Source of the DNA: Arthrobacter silviterrae
Lineage (GTDB): Bacteria; Actinomycetota; Actinomycetes; Actinomycetales; Micrococcaceae
Reading direction: 5' to 3'
Assembly: GCF_011045165.1 (NCBI RefSeq)
Contig: NZ_JAAKZI010000009.1
Span: 1-64,000, forward strand
DNA: 64,000 bases
A program made the translations under genes and the position numbers. The notes beneath the pieces were generated by a model, which was not told the DNA's origin, searched no databases, and worked only from the letters and a program-made list of their open reading frames with translations. Positions within the stretch are counted from its first letter, which is position 1. Every line of letters begins with the position of its first letter. Below, piece after piece: positions 52,876-61,362 of the stretch.

Positions 52876-53853
52876 CTAGGCGTGGGGGAAGGCGAGGAAG
52901 TACATCAGGGCGATGTTGACGAACAGGAGCGGCACGCCGGTGGCCACCTGGGCCGTGATGACGCCGTACTTGTTCTTCATTTCCAGCAGCGCGGACGGGA
53001 CCAGGTTGAAGTTGGCCGCCATGGGCGTGCACAGGGTGCCGCAGAATCCGGCCAGCATGCCGATCGCAAACACGATGGCCGGCTGGCCGTGGAAGCCCTG
53101 CACCAGCACGGGCCAGCCGATGGCCGCCGTCATGATCGGGAACGCGGCAAAACCGTTGCCCATCAGCACCGTGAAGATGAACATGCCCACGCAGTAGACC
53201 ACCACGGCGGCAATCAGGGAACCGTTCGGCAGCAAACCCTTGGCAAGCGTTCCGACGGCGGTCCCCACCCCGGCCTTCGTGAACAGGATGCCCAGGGTTG
53301 AGAGCATCTGGGGCAGCAGCGCGGCCCAGCCGATGGTTTCCAGGATGCGCCGGCCCTCCAGGACTGGGGCCAGCTTATTCTTCGGGCGCAGGATGGCGAC
53401 ACCGACGACGGCGGCAACCACGGCGCCGATGCCCAGGGCCACCAGCGTGGTGTGGGTGGGGTCGATGAGGGGCTTGGCGCCAATCTTGAGCACGGGTGCC
53501 AGCAGGACGACGGCGACTGTAACCACCGGCAGTGCCAAGGCGGGGATGAAGAGCTTGTTGCCGAACTTTCCGGCGAAGGCGGTCCGCTGTTCCTCCGTGG
53601 TGGTCTTGGCGCGGCCGTCGCCCAGCAGCCCCGTGCTGGCCAGGGCCACCAGAACCAGGACGGCGATGCCCAGCACCCAGGCCGGGGCGGTTTTCGCCTC
53701 AACGGCGGTGCCGTAGAAGAAGCACAGGCCAAGCAGCCCCCAGAAGGACGAGCTGCCCCAGCGGCGCGGGTGGGTTGCGTCACGGGCTATCAGGAATGCC
53801 CAGCCGACAAACAGCAGGCCAATGAGCCAGTAGATGGATTCGACGTTGATCAT
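52876..53853 (-). CDS. DUF979 membrane protein, transporter subunit
   Basis: A 325-residue membrane protein with nine or ten hydrophobic segments. Family-like stretches are WLIGLLFVGWAFLIARD, LLPQMLSTLGILFTKAGVG and MGNGFAAFPIMTAAIGWP, plus GTLCTPMAANFNLVPSALLE. It always pairs with DUF969. In several bacteria the pair lies beside pyroglutamyl peptidase or 5-oxoprolinase genes, so a 5-oxoproline or peptide-derived substrate is likely. It overlaps DUF969 by 4 nt (ATGA). Confidence 0.88.
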   Translation of the reverse strand: MINVESIYWLIGLLFVGWAFLIARDATHPRRWGSSSFWGLLGLCFFYGTAVEAKTAPAWVLGIAVLVLVALASTGLLGDGRAKTTTEEQRTAFAGKFGNKLFIPALALPVVTVAVVLLAPVLKIGAKPLIDPTHTTLVALGIGAVVAAVVGVAILRPKNKLAPVLEGRRILETIGWAALLPQMLSTLGILFTKAGVGTAVGTLAKGLLPNGSLIAAVVVYCVGMFIFTVLMGNGFAAFPIMTAAIGWPVLVQGFHGQPAIVFAIGMLAGFCGTLCTPMAANFNLVPSALLEMKNKYGVITAQVATGVPLLFVNIALMYFLAFPHA

Positions 53854-54575
53854 GCTGCTCCTCCGGCGGGGGCGGTGTGTGCGGCTGCGGACTCTTCGGC
53901 GCGGGCCTCCTGGACGGCCTTGTCCAGCTGGCGGTCAAGGCGCAGCAGGCGGAAGCCGTGGATCAGGAAGGCGCAGATGGCCGTGGGGATGGCCCAGATG
54001 GCCAGCTGCAGGGGCTCCAAGTGGAGCCCGTAGGTGGTGTCGACGAAGGTGGTGATCAGCAGAATGGAGCCGACGGCGACAAACACGTCCTCGCCAAAGA
54101 ACACGCCGACATTGTCCGCCGCGGCACTGTGGCCCTTGATCTTCTCCCGCACCTTGTCCGGCACGGAGCCGTAGCGCCGCAGCGCAGCACCTTCGGCCAT
54201 GGGGAAGACCAGCGGGCGGACCGTCTGGGCGTGACCGCCGATGCTGGTCAGGCCCACAGCGGCGGTGGCCTGGCGGATCAACAGGTAGCCGATGAGCACC
54301 CTGCCGGTGGTGAGCCGGGCCAGCTTGGAAATGAGCGCCTTGGCCTGTTCCTGCAGCCCGAACCGCTCGATCAGGCCGATGACAGGGAGCACCACCACGA
54401 AGATGGTGACGGAGCGGCTGCTGGAGAATCCGGAGCCGAAGGCGTTGAGGATCTGCAGAGGGGTCATGCCGCCCAGGAGCGCCGTGACGATGCCGGAAAT
54501 GGTGACAACAAGGAGGGGGTTCAGGCGGATGGCGAAGCCAACAATCACCAGCAGGACCCCGATGAGTACAAGCAT
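53850..54575 (-). CDS. DUF969 membrane protein, transporter subunit
   Basis: A 241-residue membrane protein with about six segments and a soluble Ala/Glu tail. Characteristic are NPLLVVTISGIVTALLGGMTPLQILNAFGSGF, FVVVLPVIGLIERFGLQEQAK and GGHAQTVRPLVFPMAEGA, as well as DNVGVFFGEDVFVAVGSILL. It is the partner of DUF979 and the first gene of the DUF969-DUF979-DUF2891 transcript. The promoter upstream contains two GntR-type sites. Confidence 0.88.
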   Translation of the reverse strand: MLVLIGVLLVIVGFAIRLNPLLVVTISGIVTALLGGMTPLQILNAFGSGFSSSRSVTIFVVVLPVIGLIERFGLQEQAKALISKLARLTTGRVLIGYLLIRQATAAVGLTSIGGHAQTVRPLVFPMAEGAALRRYGSVPDKVREKIKGHSAAADNVGVFFGEDVFVAVGSILLITTFVDTTYGLHLEPLQLAIWAIPTAICAFLIHGFRLLRLDRQLDKAVQEARAEESAAAHTAPAGGAA

Positions 54576-54697
54576 AATTATCCGTTCCTGCCGCGGCAGG
54601 AAGCCGGGCCGTTATGACGGGCGTAGTGGATCCGGTGGGCGTGCTGCCCGGGCCGGCCGGACGCCCGCCAAGGGTGGCGGCCGTCACTGTGAACTAC

Positions 54698-54743
54698 ATC
54701 ATATGCTTTTGTTCAACAATCCTGCAAGTGTTTGTTGAACAAT
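54698..54743 (-). promoter_or_regulatory. DUF969 promoter with two GntR operators
   Basis: On the minus strand TTGCAG (54722-54727 on +) and TATGAT (54698-54703 on +) are 18 nt apart, a good promoter for DUF969. TTGTTCAACAAT (54709-54720) fills the spacer, and TTGTTGAACAAT (54732-54743) sits just upstream of the -35. Both fit the TTGT-N3-ACAA pattern of FadR-type GntR proteins. The first site would block RNA polymerase directly. Confidence 0.75.
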
Positions 54744-54756
54744 CCCGGAAAGGGTC

Positions 54757-55431
54757 TTAAGGGGCGACGGCGAACTGCTCCAGCAGCTCCGCCTCAGCGA
54801 CGTCGAGGTAGCTGCGCAGCCTCTCGGCGGCCTCGGCCCGCTGCCCGGCGGCCAGCAGCTCGAGGAGTTCAGCATTGAGTTCCACGTAGCGGCTGTGGAA
54901 GCCCGGGGCGCTGCCCATGGCATGGAACACCAGCCGCATCTGCGCCAGCACCCGCGACATCACCTCCAGCAGCCCGGTGCTGCCCGTGCCCAGGATGAGA
55001 GCCTCGTGGAAACGCTGGTTGGCGGCGGCCATTTCCGGCACCGAGCTGCGCGCCTGGGCGTCCCGGGCCTCCGCCACCACCCGGCGGAGTTCCGCGATGT
55101 CCGGCCCGGGTCCCCAGAGGGCGGCCGCCGGCTCCAGGATGCGGCGCACGCTGTAAATCTCACGGATCTCCTCCGGCCCGGGGGAGGCGACAAACACTCC
55201 ACGGTTCGGGATCCGCGTGACGATCAGCTCGCCGTCGAGCACGGTGAAGGCCTCGCGCAGGGTGTTGCGGGAAACGCCCAACGTGGCCGAGAGGGACTGT
55301 TCGGAGAGCTTGGTGCCGGGCACCAGCTGGCCCTCTGCGATGCGGCTGCGCAGCACCGAGGCCACCCATGCGCCCGTGTGGGCATGGGTGGCGGCGGATG
55401 GAAGGTCCCCGAGGGCGGCGTTCATTGGCAT
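54757..55431 (-). CDS. GntR-family regulator, FCD/FadR subfamily
   Basis: A 224-residue repressor. The N-terminal winged helix (about 20-85) has LRSRIAEGQLVPGTKLSEQSLSATLGVSRNTLREAF and RIPNRGVFVASPGPEEIREIYSVRRILEPAA. The C-terminal FCD ligand domain has metal-type residues in NQRFHEALI and HSRYVELNAELLELLAAG. It lies between the two transcripts it probably controls. Matching TTGTTSAACAA sites occur before DUF969 and before pxpA. The likely signal is 5-oxoproline or a product. Confidence 0.93.
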   Translation of the reverse strand: MPMNAALGDLPSAATHAHTGAWVASVLRSRIAEGQLVPGTKLSEQSLSATLGVSRNTLREAFTVLDGELIVTRIPNRGVFVASPGPEEIREIYSVRRILEPAAALWGPGPDIAELRRVVAEARDAQARSSVPEMAAANQRFHEALILGTGSTGLLEVMSRVLAQMRLVFHAMGSAPGFHSRYVELNAELLELLAAGQRAEAAERLRSYLDVAEAELLEQFAVAP

Positions 55432-55489
55432 GGTTCCAATCTATCCAACCCGGCGGGCCATGCTGCGCACGGCAGCTATTCGATGGGGG

Positions 55490-57271
55490 CTATTCGATGC
55501 GGCACACTGCCTCGCCGCGCGCAATCTGCCCGCCCACGGTGTGGGGGCCGTGCACCACGGTGCCGGCACGGTGTGCCGTGACGGTTGATTCCATCTTCAT
55601 CGCTTCAAGCACGACGACGGCGTCCCCGGCCGCGACGGTGGCCCCGTCGGCTGCCGCCCACTTCACGAGCCTGCCGGTCATGGGGGCCGCCAGTACCACG
55701 GCGTCGACGGCGGGGCCGCCGTCGTCCGTGGTGTCCGGGGTGCCGGCGCCGGAGATCCGGCCGGCGGTGCCGTCGTCGTCAAAAATCCCGCTGTTTCCGT
55801 TGCGCAGGCCGGCCAGCAGCCGCGCGGGCAGCCCGATCCGCAGCGCCTTTCCGTCCACGTCCACGGTCAGTTCCTCGCGCCGGCCATCCGGCTCGGCCCG
55901 GGCGATCTGGTCCGAGGCGGCCAGCGTGGCCGCGAACTCCGACTCGATCCAGGTGGTGTGCACGCCGAAGCGGCCCTCCGCGGTGAAGGCAGGGTCGCGG
56001 ACCACGGCGCGGTGGAACGGCAGCACGGTGGGCAGGCCCGTGATGGCCATTTCGTCCAGGGCCACCCGGGCCCGGCGCAGGGCCTGGGCGCGGTCGGCGC
56101 CGTGGACAATGAGCTTGGCCAGCAGGGAGTCGTAGTCGCCGGGCACGGTGGAGCCGCTCCGGACGCCGGAATCGACGCGGATGCCGGACCCTGTGGGCGG
56201 CTCGAAGGCCGTGATGGTGCCGGGGCCGGGCAGGAAACCGCGGGCCGGGTCCTCGGCATTGAGGCGGAACTCAAAGGCGTGGCCCACAGCCGGCGGATCC
56301 TCCGTGAAGCTCAGCGGCTCCCCGGCGGCGATGCGGAACTGCTCGGCAACCAGGTCCACGCCGGTGGTTTCCTCCGTGATGGGGTGTTCCACCTGGAGGC
56401 GGGTGTTGACCTCCAGGAAGGAGACAGTGCCGTCATCGGCCACGAGGTACTCCACTGTGCCTGCGCCCTGGTAGCCGGCCTCCCGGCAGATGGCCTTGGC
56501 GGAGGCGTGGATGCTGGCCCGCTGGGCATCTCCGAGGAATGGCGCCGGGGCCTCCTCGACCAGTTTTTGGTGGCGGCGCTGGAGGGAGCAGTCCCGCGTG
56601 CCCACCACCACCACATTGCCGTGCTGGTCCGCCAGCACCTGGGCCTCCACATGGCGGGGGCGGTCCAGGAACCGCTCCACGAAGCATTCCCCGCGCCCAA
56701 ACGCGACGGTTGCCTCGCGGACGGCGGATTCAAAGGCGTCGTCAATCTCGTCCAGGGTCCGGGCAATTTTCAGCCCGCGACCGCCCCCGCCGAACGCCGC
56801 CTTGATGGCGACGGGCAGGCCGAACTGCTCCGCGAACGCCCGGACCTCGGCGCCGGATCCCACGGGGCCGTCGCTGCCGGGCACCAGCGGGGCGCCGGCG
56901 CGGACGGCAATGTCGCGGGCCGTGACCTTGTTGCCCAGGTCCCGGATGGCCTGCGGCGGCGGCCCGATCCACGTCAGCCCGGCGTCGATCACGGCCTGGG
57001 CGAAATCCGCGTTCTCGGACAGGAAGCCGTAGCCGGGGTGGACGGCGTCGGCCCCGGAGCGGACGGCCACGTCAATGAGCTTTTCGATGTTCAGGTACGT
57101 GTCCGCACCGCTACGCCCGCCCAGCGCGTAGGCCTCGTCGGCCCGGCGCACGTGCAGGGCGTCGGCGTCGGGCTCGGAGTATACGGCAACGGACGCGAGC
57201 CCGGCATCGGCGCAGGCGCGGGCCACGCGGACGGCAATTTCGCCGCGGTTGGCAATCAGGACTTTCTTCAT
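55490..57271 (-). CDS. Biotin carboxylase with BCCP domain (AccC-like)
   Basis: A 593-residue protein. The N-terminal biotin carboxylase (about 1-450) shows [47 protein letters not shown] for ATP and [17 protein letters not shown]. The C-terminal 75 residues are a biotinyl domain with [11 protein letters not shown], Lys being the biotin site. It starts inside the end of the PxpB-PxpC gene (4-nt ATGA overlap), so the products are made together. It probably supplies carboxybiotin to the neighbouring carboxyltransferase-like fusion rather than to fatty acid synthesis. Confidence 0.93.
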   Translation of the reverse strand: MKKVLIANRGEIAVRVARACADAGLASVAVYSEPDADALHVRRADEAYALGGRSGADTYLNIEKLIDVAVRSGADAVHPGYGFLSENADFAQAVIDAGLTWIGPPPQAIRDLGNKVTARDIAVRAGAPLVPGSDGPVGSGAEVRAFAEQFGLPVAIKAAFGGGGRGLKIARTLDEIDDAFESAVREATVAFGRGECFVERFLDRPRHVEAQVLADQHGNVVVVGTRDCSLQRRHQKLVEEAPAPFLGDAQRASIHASAKAICREAGYQGAGTVEYLVADDGTVSFLEVNTRLQVEHPITEETTGVDLVAEQFRIAAGEPLSFTEDPPAVGHAFEFRLNAEDPARGFLPGPGTITAFEPPTGSGIRVDSGVRSGSTVPGDYDSLLAKLIVHGADRAQALRRARVALDEMAITGLPTVLPFHRAVVRDPAFTAEGRFGVHTTWIESEFAATLAASDQIARAEPDGRREELTVDVDGKALRIGLPARLLAGLRNGNSGIFDDDGTAGRISGAGTPDTTDDGGPAVDAVVLAAPMTGRLVKWAAADGATVAAGDAVVVLEAMKMESTVTAHRAGTVVHGPHTVGGQIARGEAVCRIE

Positions 57272-59025
57272 GAACGGGTTCCTTGGTGGCTCGGGGTGTC
57301 GGTGGGGGTGGCGGGGTTCGCGGGGACAAAGCGCACCCGGGTGCCTGGCGGCAGCTGCGCGGCGGCGGAGAGATCCTCCGGAACGACGGCGGCAATGACT
57401 GGGTAGCCGCCCGTGACCGGGTGGTCGGCCAAAAACAGCACGGGCAGCCCGGACGGCGGCACCTGCAGGGCCCCCCAGACCACGCCTTCACTGGCCAGCT
57501 CGCCGTCACGCAGCCGCGGAACGGGCATGCCGCCGTCGGCCAGTTCCAGGCGGATGCCAATCCGGTTCGAGGCGGCGCCCACCAGCCAGTCCTGCCCGGC
57601 CAGCGCCGCCATGCCCGCCCCGCCGAACCAGTCGTCCCGCGGGCCGGGCGTGATGCGGAGCGTGGCGGTGCCGGAGGCGGGCAGCGGGCGCAGGGTGGAC
57701 GGCTCCGGTGAACCCACCACATGGGCGCCGCGGACGGGCCCCACGGGAATGCGGCTGCCGGGGGCCAGGGGGGCCGGGCCGATCCCCGACATCAGGTCAG
57801 TGGACCGGCTGCCCATCACCTTGGCCACCGCCGCACCGCCGCGCACGCCGAGGTAGCAGCGCAGCCCCTCCGTGGCGGGATCCAGCGTGAGCGTCTCGCC
57901 GTCCAGCAGCGCGAACGGGGCATCCTGTGCGGGATGGCGTTCGCTCCGGCTGGGGTCCGCCGGGGTGATGCGGAGCGCGGTCCGGGCGCCGGTCACGGCC
58001 AGGACCTGGTCGGATTCGGCCCGCAGGACCAGGGAACCCAGCAGATTTTCGACGACGGCGTCCCCTGCCTGGTTGCCCACCAGCCGGTTGGCCTGCCGGG
58101 CCGCCGAAGGGTCCGCGGCGCCTGCCGCAGACACTCCCAGATCGCCCAGGCCCGGCCTGCCCAGATCCTGGATGAGCGACTGCAGGCCGGCGCAGACCAC
58201 CAGCAGGCTGCCCGCTTGCTGGCCTGTGGCTTCGGCTGTGGCTTCCGCGGTGCCGACCATTGCTTCCGCGGTGCCGGCCGGGGAGGTGCCGGCGTCGTGC
58301 TTGCTTGGGGTTGTTCCGGCGTGGAGGCGCAGGGCGGGGCGGGCCGGGATGAAGCGGACGCGGTCCTGGGGGCGGATGAGGGCCGGGCTTTCGCGCTCCA
58401 GCGACCAGAGGAGGGCGTCGGTGTGGCCTATCAGCTGCCAGCCGCCGGGGGACTGGCGCGGGTACACGGCGGAATAGTCGCCGGCGAGTGCCACGGCGCC
58501 GGCGGGCACGGCGGTGCGCGGGGTGCTGCGGCGGGGGACGTGCAGGGCCGTGTTTTCGCCCAGCAGGTACGCGAAGCCCGGGGCGAATCCGCCAAATGCC
58601 GCCCGCCAGGTCTGGCCTGTGTGCGCGGCGATGACGCCTTCCGGGCTCAGGCCCGTCAGTGCGGCAACTTCGGCGAGGTCGGCGCCGTCGTAGTTCACCT
58701 CGACCTCCACCAGCCGGCCTGTCCCTGTGGGGGCCGTGCCGAGGTCCAGTGCCCGGATGGCGGCGGCGGCCTTGCGGGCCGCATTGGGGGAGTCAAACTT
58801 GACCAGCACCGTGGCCGCCGCGGACAGGGCATCCAGCTGGCCGGGCAGGGGGGATTCCGCCAGCCGGGCCGCCAGGGCCAGCACGGCTTCAAGCGTGGAG
58901 AGCTCCACCAGGAGGGCGCGCGTGCCGGCGGGGCGGATGGCCGTGATGGTGCCGGTTTCCCGGATCGGTGCGGCCATGGCGGGGGCATTTGCCGCGCTCA
59001 CGCTGGCGGGCATGCTGGCGTTCAC
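57268..59025 (-). CDS. pxpBC: Fused PxpB-PxpC (KipI-KipA type carboxyltransferase/5-oxoprolinase)
   Basis: A 585-residue fusion with a GTG start overlapping the pxpA stop by 4 nt. Residues about 20-230 are the AHS1/PxpB (KipI) part with [34 protein letters not shown] and [21 protein letters not shown] low-complexity linker of about 40 residues rich in Ala/Thr/Glu follows. Residues about 275-570 are the AHS2/PxpC (KipA) part with [31 protein letters not shown] and GPRDDWFG. In Escherichia coli the same parts with PxpA open 5-oxoproline to glutamate with ATP. Coupling to a biotin carboxylase gives a urea-carboxylase-like set. Confidence 0.92.
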   Translation of the reverse strand: MNASMPASVSAANAPAMAAPIRETGTITAIRPAGTRALLVELSTLEAVLALAARLAESPLPGQLDALSAAATVLVKFDSPNAARKAAAAIRALDLGTAPTGTGRLVEVEVNYDGADLAEVAALTGLSPEGVIAAHTGQTWRAAFGGFAPGFAYLLGENTALHVPRRSTPRTAVPAGAVALAGDYSAVYPRQSPGGWQLIGHTDALLWSLERESPALIRPQDRVRFIPARPALRLHAGTTPSKHDAGTSPAGTAEAMVGTAEATAEATGQQAGSLLVVCAGLQSLIQDLGRPGLGDLGVSAAGAADPSAARQANRLVGNQAGDAVVENLLGSLVLRAESDQVLAVTGARTALRITPADPSRSERHPAQDAPFALLDGETLTLDPATEGLRCYLGVRGGAAVAKVMGSRSTDLMSGIGPAPLAPGSRIPVGPVRGAHVVGSPEPSTLRPLPASGTATLRITPGPRDDWFGGAGMAALAGQDWLVGAASNRIGIRLELADGGMPVPRLRDGELASEGVVWGALQVPPSGLPVLFLADHPVTGGYPVIAAVVPEDLSAAAQLPPGTRVRFVPANPATPTDTPSHQGTRS

Positions 59026-59780
59026 GCAAAGCTCTTGATCTGCACGCCGGCATTTTCCAGTGCGGCGCGGACAGCTGCGGCCATGGCCACGGCGCCGGCG
59101 GTGTCGCCGTGGACGCAGATGCTCTCGGCCGGCATGGGGATGACGCTGCCGTCGATTGCCGTGACGGTGCCCTCGGTGGCCAGGCGGACCATGTTGGCGG
59201 CGACCTGCGCGGGATCGTGCAGCACGGCATTGGCCTCGCGGCGGGAGACCAGCGTTCCCTCCGGCGTGTAGTTGCGGTCCGCGAAGGCCTCCGCCACGGC
59301 GCGCAGCCCCTGCGCCCCCGCCTTGGCCAGGGCCACCGATCCGGGCAGGAGCAGGAGGGGAAGGTCCGTTCCGAACGCCTTGACAGCGTCGACCACGGCC
59401 TGGGCGTGCCCTTCGTGGTGGACGATCGTGTTGTAGAGCGCGCCGTGGGGCTTGACGTACTTGATGGTGGCCCCGGCGGCCCCTGCCAGGGCGGACAGGG
59501 CGCCGAGCTGGTACAGGACGTCGTCGGCGAGTTCGGTGGGGGAGCAGTCCAGGAAGCGGCGGCCAAATCCGGCCAGGTCCCGGTATCCCACGTGTGCCCC
59601 GATGGTGACGCCGGCGGCCACGGCGTCGCGGCACGTTTGGGCAATGGTGCTCGGGTCCCCGGCATGGAATCCGCAGGCTACGTTGGCGCTGGAGACGGAG
59701 GTGAAGATGGCGGCGTCGTCGCCCATGGTCCAGTTCCCGAACGATTCGCCGACGTCGGAATTGAGGTCAATGTAAGGCAT
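59022..59780 (-). CDS. pxpA: 5-oxoprolinase subunit PxpA (LamB/YcsF family)
   Basis: A 252-residue protein. Typical PxpA stretches are [53 protein letters not shown] and [14 protein letters not shown], including the conserved His and Asp residues of the putative active site. The ATG at 59780 is chosen over 59813 because MPYIDLN is the normal start and GGGGAT lies 6 nt before. First gene of pxpA-pxpBC-accC, downstream of the GntR-type site at 59833. Confidence 0.95.
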   Translation of the reverse strand: MPYIDLNSDVGESFGNWTMGDDAAIFTSVSSANVACGFHAGDPSTIAQTCRDAVAAGVTIGAHVGYRDLAGFGRRFLDCSPTELADDVLYQLGALSALAGAAGATIKYVKPHGALYNTIVHHEGHAQAVVDAVKAFGTDLPLLLLPGSVALAKAGAQGLRAVAEAFADRNYTPEGTLVSRREANAVLHDPAQVAANMVRLATEGTVTAIDGSVIPMPAESICVHGDTAGAVAMAAAVRAALENAGVQIKSFA

Positions 59781-59832
59781 GTGTGATCCCCGTCTCGTGA
59801 TGTGGTTCTCCAAGCATGCCCTACTTCTGTAG

Positions 59833-59845
59833 ATTGTTCAACAAT
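59833..59845. promoter_or_regulatory. GntR operator before pxpA
   Basis: ATTGTTCAACAAT is a perfect palindrome apart from its centre, 53 nt upstream of the pxpA start. It is the same sequence as the operator in the DUF969 promoter (54709). On the minus strand TTGAAC within it could serve as the -35, with CATGCT 17 nt downstream as the -10. Confidence 0.75.
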
Positions 59846-59951
59846 CTTGGCCGGCGAATTTGGCGGGGTGCCGGCGCGCGCCAACGTTCAGCAGCCGTCA
59901 CGGCGCCCGTCACCAATGCCTGGTGCCCAGCCCGACGGCGGCACTTCTCGC

Positions 59952-60020
59952 GGGGGCCAAACTCGTGGCGGGTTTTGCCCCGGGTGCACTGGGGGCCAAA
60001 CTCGTGGCGGGTTTTGCCCC
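59952..60020. repeat. Two tandem 30-nt hairpin repeats
   Basis: GGGGGCCAAACTCGTGGCGG followed by GTTTTGCCCC occurs identically at 59952-59981 and 59991-60020, 39 nt apart. Each copy folds as GGGGC-AAAC-CG against CG-GTTT-GCCCC over TGG. They lie between the divergent pxpA promoter and the purU 3' region. They could act as terminators for transcripts coming from purU, or be a repeated nucleoid element. Confidence 0.9.
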
Positions 60021-60045
60021 AGCGGAAACTCCCGGGCAACTCGTT

Positions 60046-60100
60046 TTAGTCGAAAACCACCGTGCGGTGGCCGTCGAGGAGCACGCGGTGCTCGGCGTGC
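60046..60100 (-). pseudogene. Duplicated 3' end of purU
   Basis: These 55 nt match the true purU 3' end (60243-60297) at 52 positions, in the same orientation, 197 nt apart. Both read HRVLLDGHRTVVFD and stop; all three differences are synonymous. The similarity ends abruptly at 60100/60101. There is no start and the rest of the gene is missing. Between the two tails lie 49 nt of unrelated sequence, palindrome D and 22 nt. Confidence 0.9.
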
Positions 60101-60149
60101 GGCCAGACGGCAGGTGAAGCCGGGGGCGCACCGACGCAGTGCCGTTCCA

Positions 60150-60220
60150 AACTGTGTGTCAGAAACTGCATGGAATTCCCCGTTTTTGGGTGAATTCCAT
60201 GCAGTTTCTGACACACAGTT
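60150..60220. repeat. Long palindromic repeat, copy D
   Basis: 71 nt with perfect 29-bp arms (starting AACTGTGTGTCAGAAACTGC) and a 13-nt loop that itself has CCC/GGG. It is the best-preserved copy. It lies 22 nt after the purU stop codon, between the real purU end and its duplicated tail. Confidence 0.97.
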
Positions 60221-60242
60221 GCCGGAGGGAGGGTGACAGGTG

Positions 60243-61118
60243 TTAGTCGAAGACGACCGTGCGGTGGCCGTCGAGGAGGACGCGGTGCTCGGCGTGCCAT
60301 TGCACGGCCTGGGCCAGCGTGCGGGCCTCCACTGCGCGGCCCATGGAGACGAACTTTTCCACGGAGTGACCGTGGTCCACGCGGATCACTTCCTGCTCAA
60401 TGATGGGGCCCTCATCCAGTGCGGCCGTCACGTAGTGGGCGGTGGCGCCGATGATCTTCACGCCACGCGCGTGGGCCTGGTGGTACGGCTTGGCACCCTT
60501 GAAGGACGGCAGGAACGAATGGTGGATGTTGATCGCCCGGCCCTCGAGGTGGCGGCACAGCGTGTCGGAAAGGACCTGCATGTAGCGGGCCAGGACCACC
60601 AGCTCCACGTCAAGGCGCGTCACCAGCTCCAGCAGCTGGTCCTCCGCGTGGGCCTTCGTTTCCGGGGTGACCGGGATGTAGTAAAACGGGATGCCGTAGA
60701 AGTCCGCCAACGGTTCCAGGTCCCGGTGGTTGGAGACGATGGCCGGAATCTCAATGGGCAGGGTGCCGGAGCGCTGGAGGAACAGCAGGTCATTGATGCA
60801 GTGCGCGGCCTTGGAGGCCAGGATCAGTGTGCGCACCGGCGCCCCGGCCCGGTGCAGCTGCCAATTGAGCGCAAACTGGCCCGCCACAGAGTCCAGGTGC
60901 TCGCGGAGGCGGGTGAACGTCGTCGTGGTTTCCACAGCCACCCGCATGAAGAAGGTGCCGGTGTCCGGATTGCCGTACTGCTGGGAGTCGGTGATGTTGC
61001 AGCCGGCCTCCAACAGTGCGCCCGCCACGGCATGGACAATGCCGGGCCGGTCGGCGCAGGACAGCGTGAGGACAAATCCGTTGGAGGCATGCTGGGTGCG
61101 GGAGTTCAGTTCAGTCAC
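60243..61118 (-). CDS. purU: Formyltetrahydrofolate deformylase PurU
   Basis: A 291-residue enzyme that releases formate from 10-formyl-THF. The N-terminal ACT domain (about 14-95) has VLTLSCADRPGIVHAVAGALLEAGCNI. The C-terminal formyltransferase-like domain has NHRDLEPLADFYGIPF, the catalytic NIHHSFLPSFKG, GVKIIGATAHYVTAALDEGPII with the conserved Asp, and EHRVLLDGHRTVVFD at the end. It balances one-carbon pools with glyA and folD, which diverge from it. The 3' end is duplicated 197 nt downstream. Confidence 0.96.
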   Translation of the reverse strand: MTELNSRTQHASNGFVLTLSCADRPGIVHAVAGALLEAGCNITDSQQYGNPDTGTFFMRVAVETTTTFTRLREHLDSVAGQFALNWQLHRAGAPVRTLILASKAAHCINDLLFLQRSGTLPIEIPAIVSNHRDLEPLADFYGIPFYYIPVTPETKAHAEDQLLELVTRLDVELVVLARYMQVLSDTLCRHLEGRAINIHHSFLPSFKGAKPYHQAHARGVKIIGATAHYVTAALDEGPIIEQEVIRVDHGHSVEKFVSMGRAVEARTLAQAVQWHAEHRVLLDGHRTVVFD

Positions 61119-61152
61119 CCGTTCAACGTTACCGGCACCGGGGGGCCTGTAC

Positions 61153-61158
61153 TACAAT
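61153..61158 (+). promoter_or_regulatory. Promoter -10 for the ZTP riboswitch transcript
   Basis: TACAAT stands 6-7 nt before the first base of the riboswitch P1 stem, so transcription would start near 61164-61165 and the RNA would begin with the aptamer. The -35 is not evident in the GC-rich sequence before it. Confidence 0.55.
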
Positions 61159-61164
61159 TAAGGC

Positions 61165-61243
61165 GTTGCGACTGGCGATGAGGTGGGACACCACCGGGGA
61201 GCAGCACTGTGGTTGGACCTGCGGATCGTACGCCTGGGACGCG
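61165..61243 (+). ncRNA. ZTP (pfl) riboswitch upstream of glyA-folD
   Basis: All conserved parts of the ZMP/ZTP aptamer are seen in order. P1 is GTTGC (61165-61169) with GCAGC (61201-61205). Inside are GACTGGCG, P2 as GGTGG/CCACC (61182-61186/61191-61195), and GGGGA-GC. After a linker comes the 3' subdomain CGCCTGGGACGCG (61231-61243). ZTP riboswitches turn on one-carbon and purine genes when 10-formyl-THF is short and ZMP builds up. Here the output is glyA-folD. The 180 nt from the aptamer to the GTG of glyA contain a repeat of the 3' core at 61350-61362. Confidence 0.93.
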
Positions 61244-61349
61244 GGGTCATGAACGCCGATTGAAAGATTGGCGGTGTACATGTCCTTGCCTGTGCCACTT
61301 AACACACATGTGCTTGACGTCGCTGCACTTCACACTGCGAAGCGGCCTG

Positions 61350-61362
61350 CGCCTGGGACGCG
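61350..61362 (+). repeat. Second copy of the riboswitch 3' core
   Basis: CGCCTGGGACGCG, identical over 13 nt to the 3' subdomain of the ZTP aptamer, lies 119 nt downstream and 60 nt before the glyA start. GCG-CCTGGGA-CGC can form a short stem-loop. No second 5' subdomain accompanies it. Confidence 0.85.

Noticed and set aside
60046-60300. 84-codon frame downstream of purU as a gene
   Set aside because: It is a chance frame running through palindrome D into the duplicated purU tail; only the tail is meaningful.
61350-61362. A second complete ZTP riboswitch
   Set aside because: Only the 13-nt 3' core is repeated; there is no second GACTGGCG, P2 or GGGGAGC.
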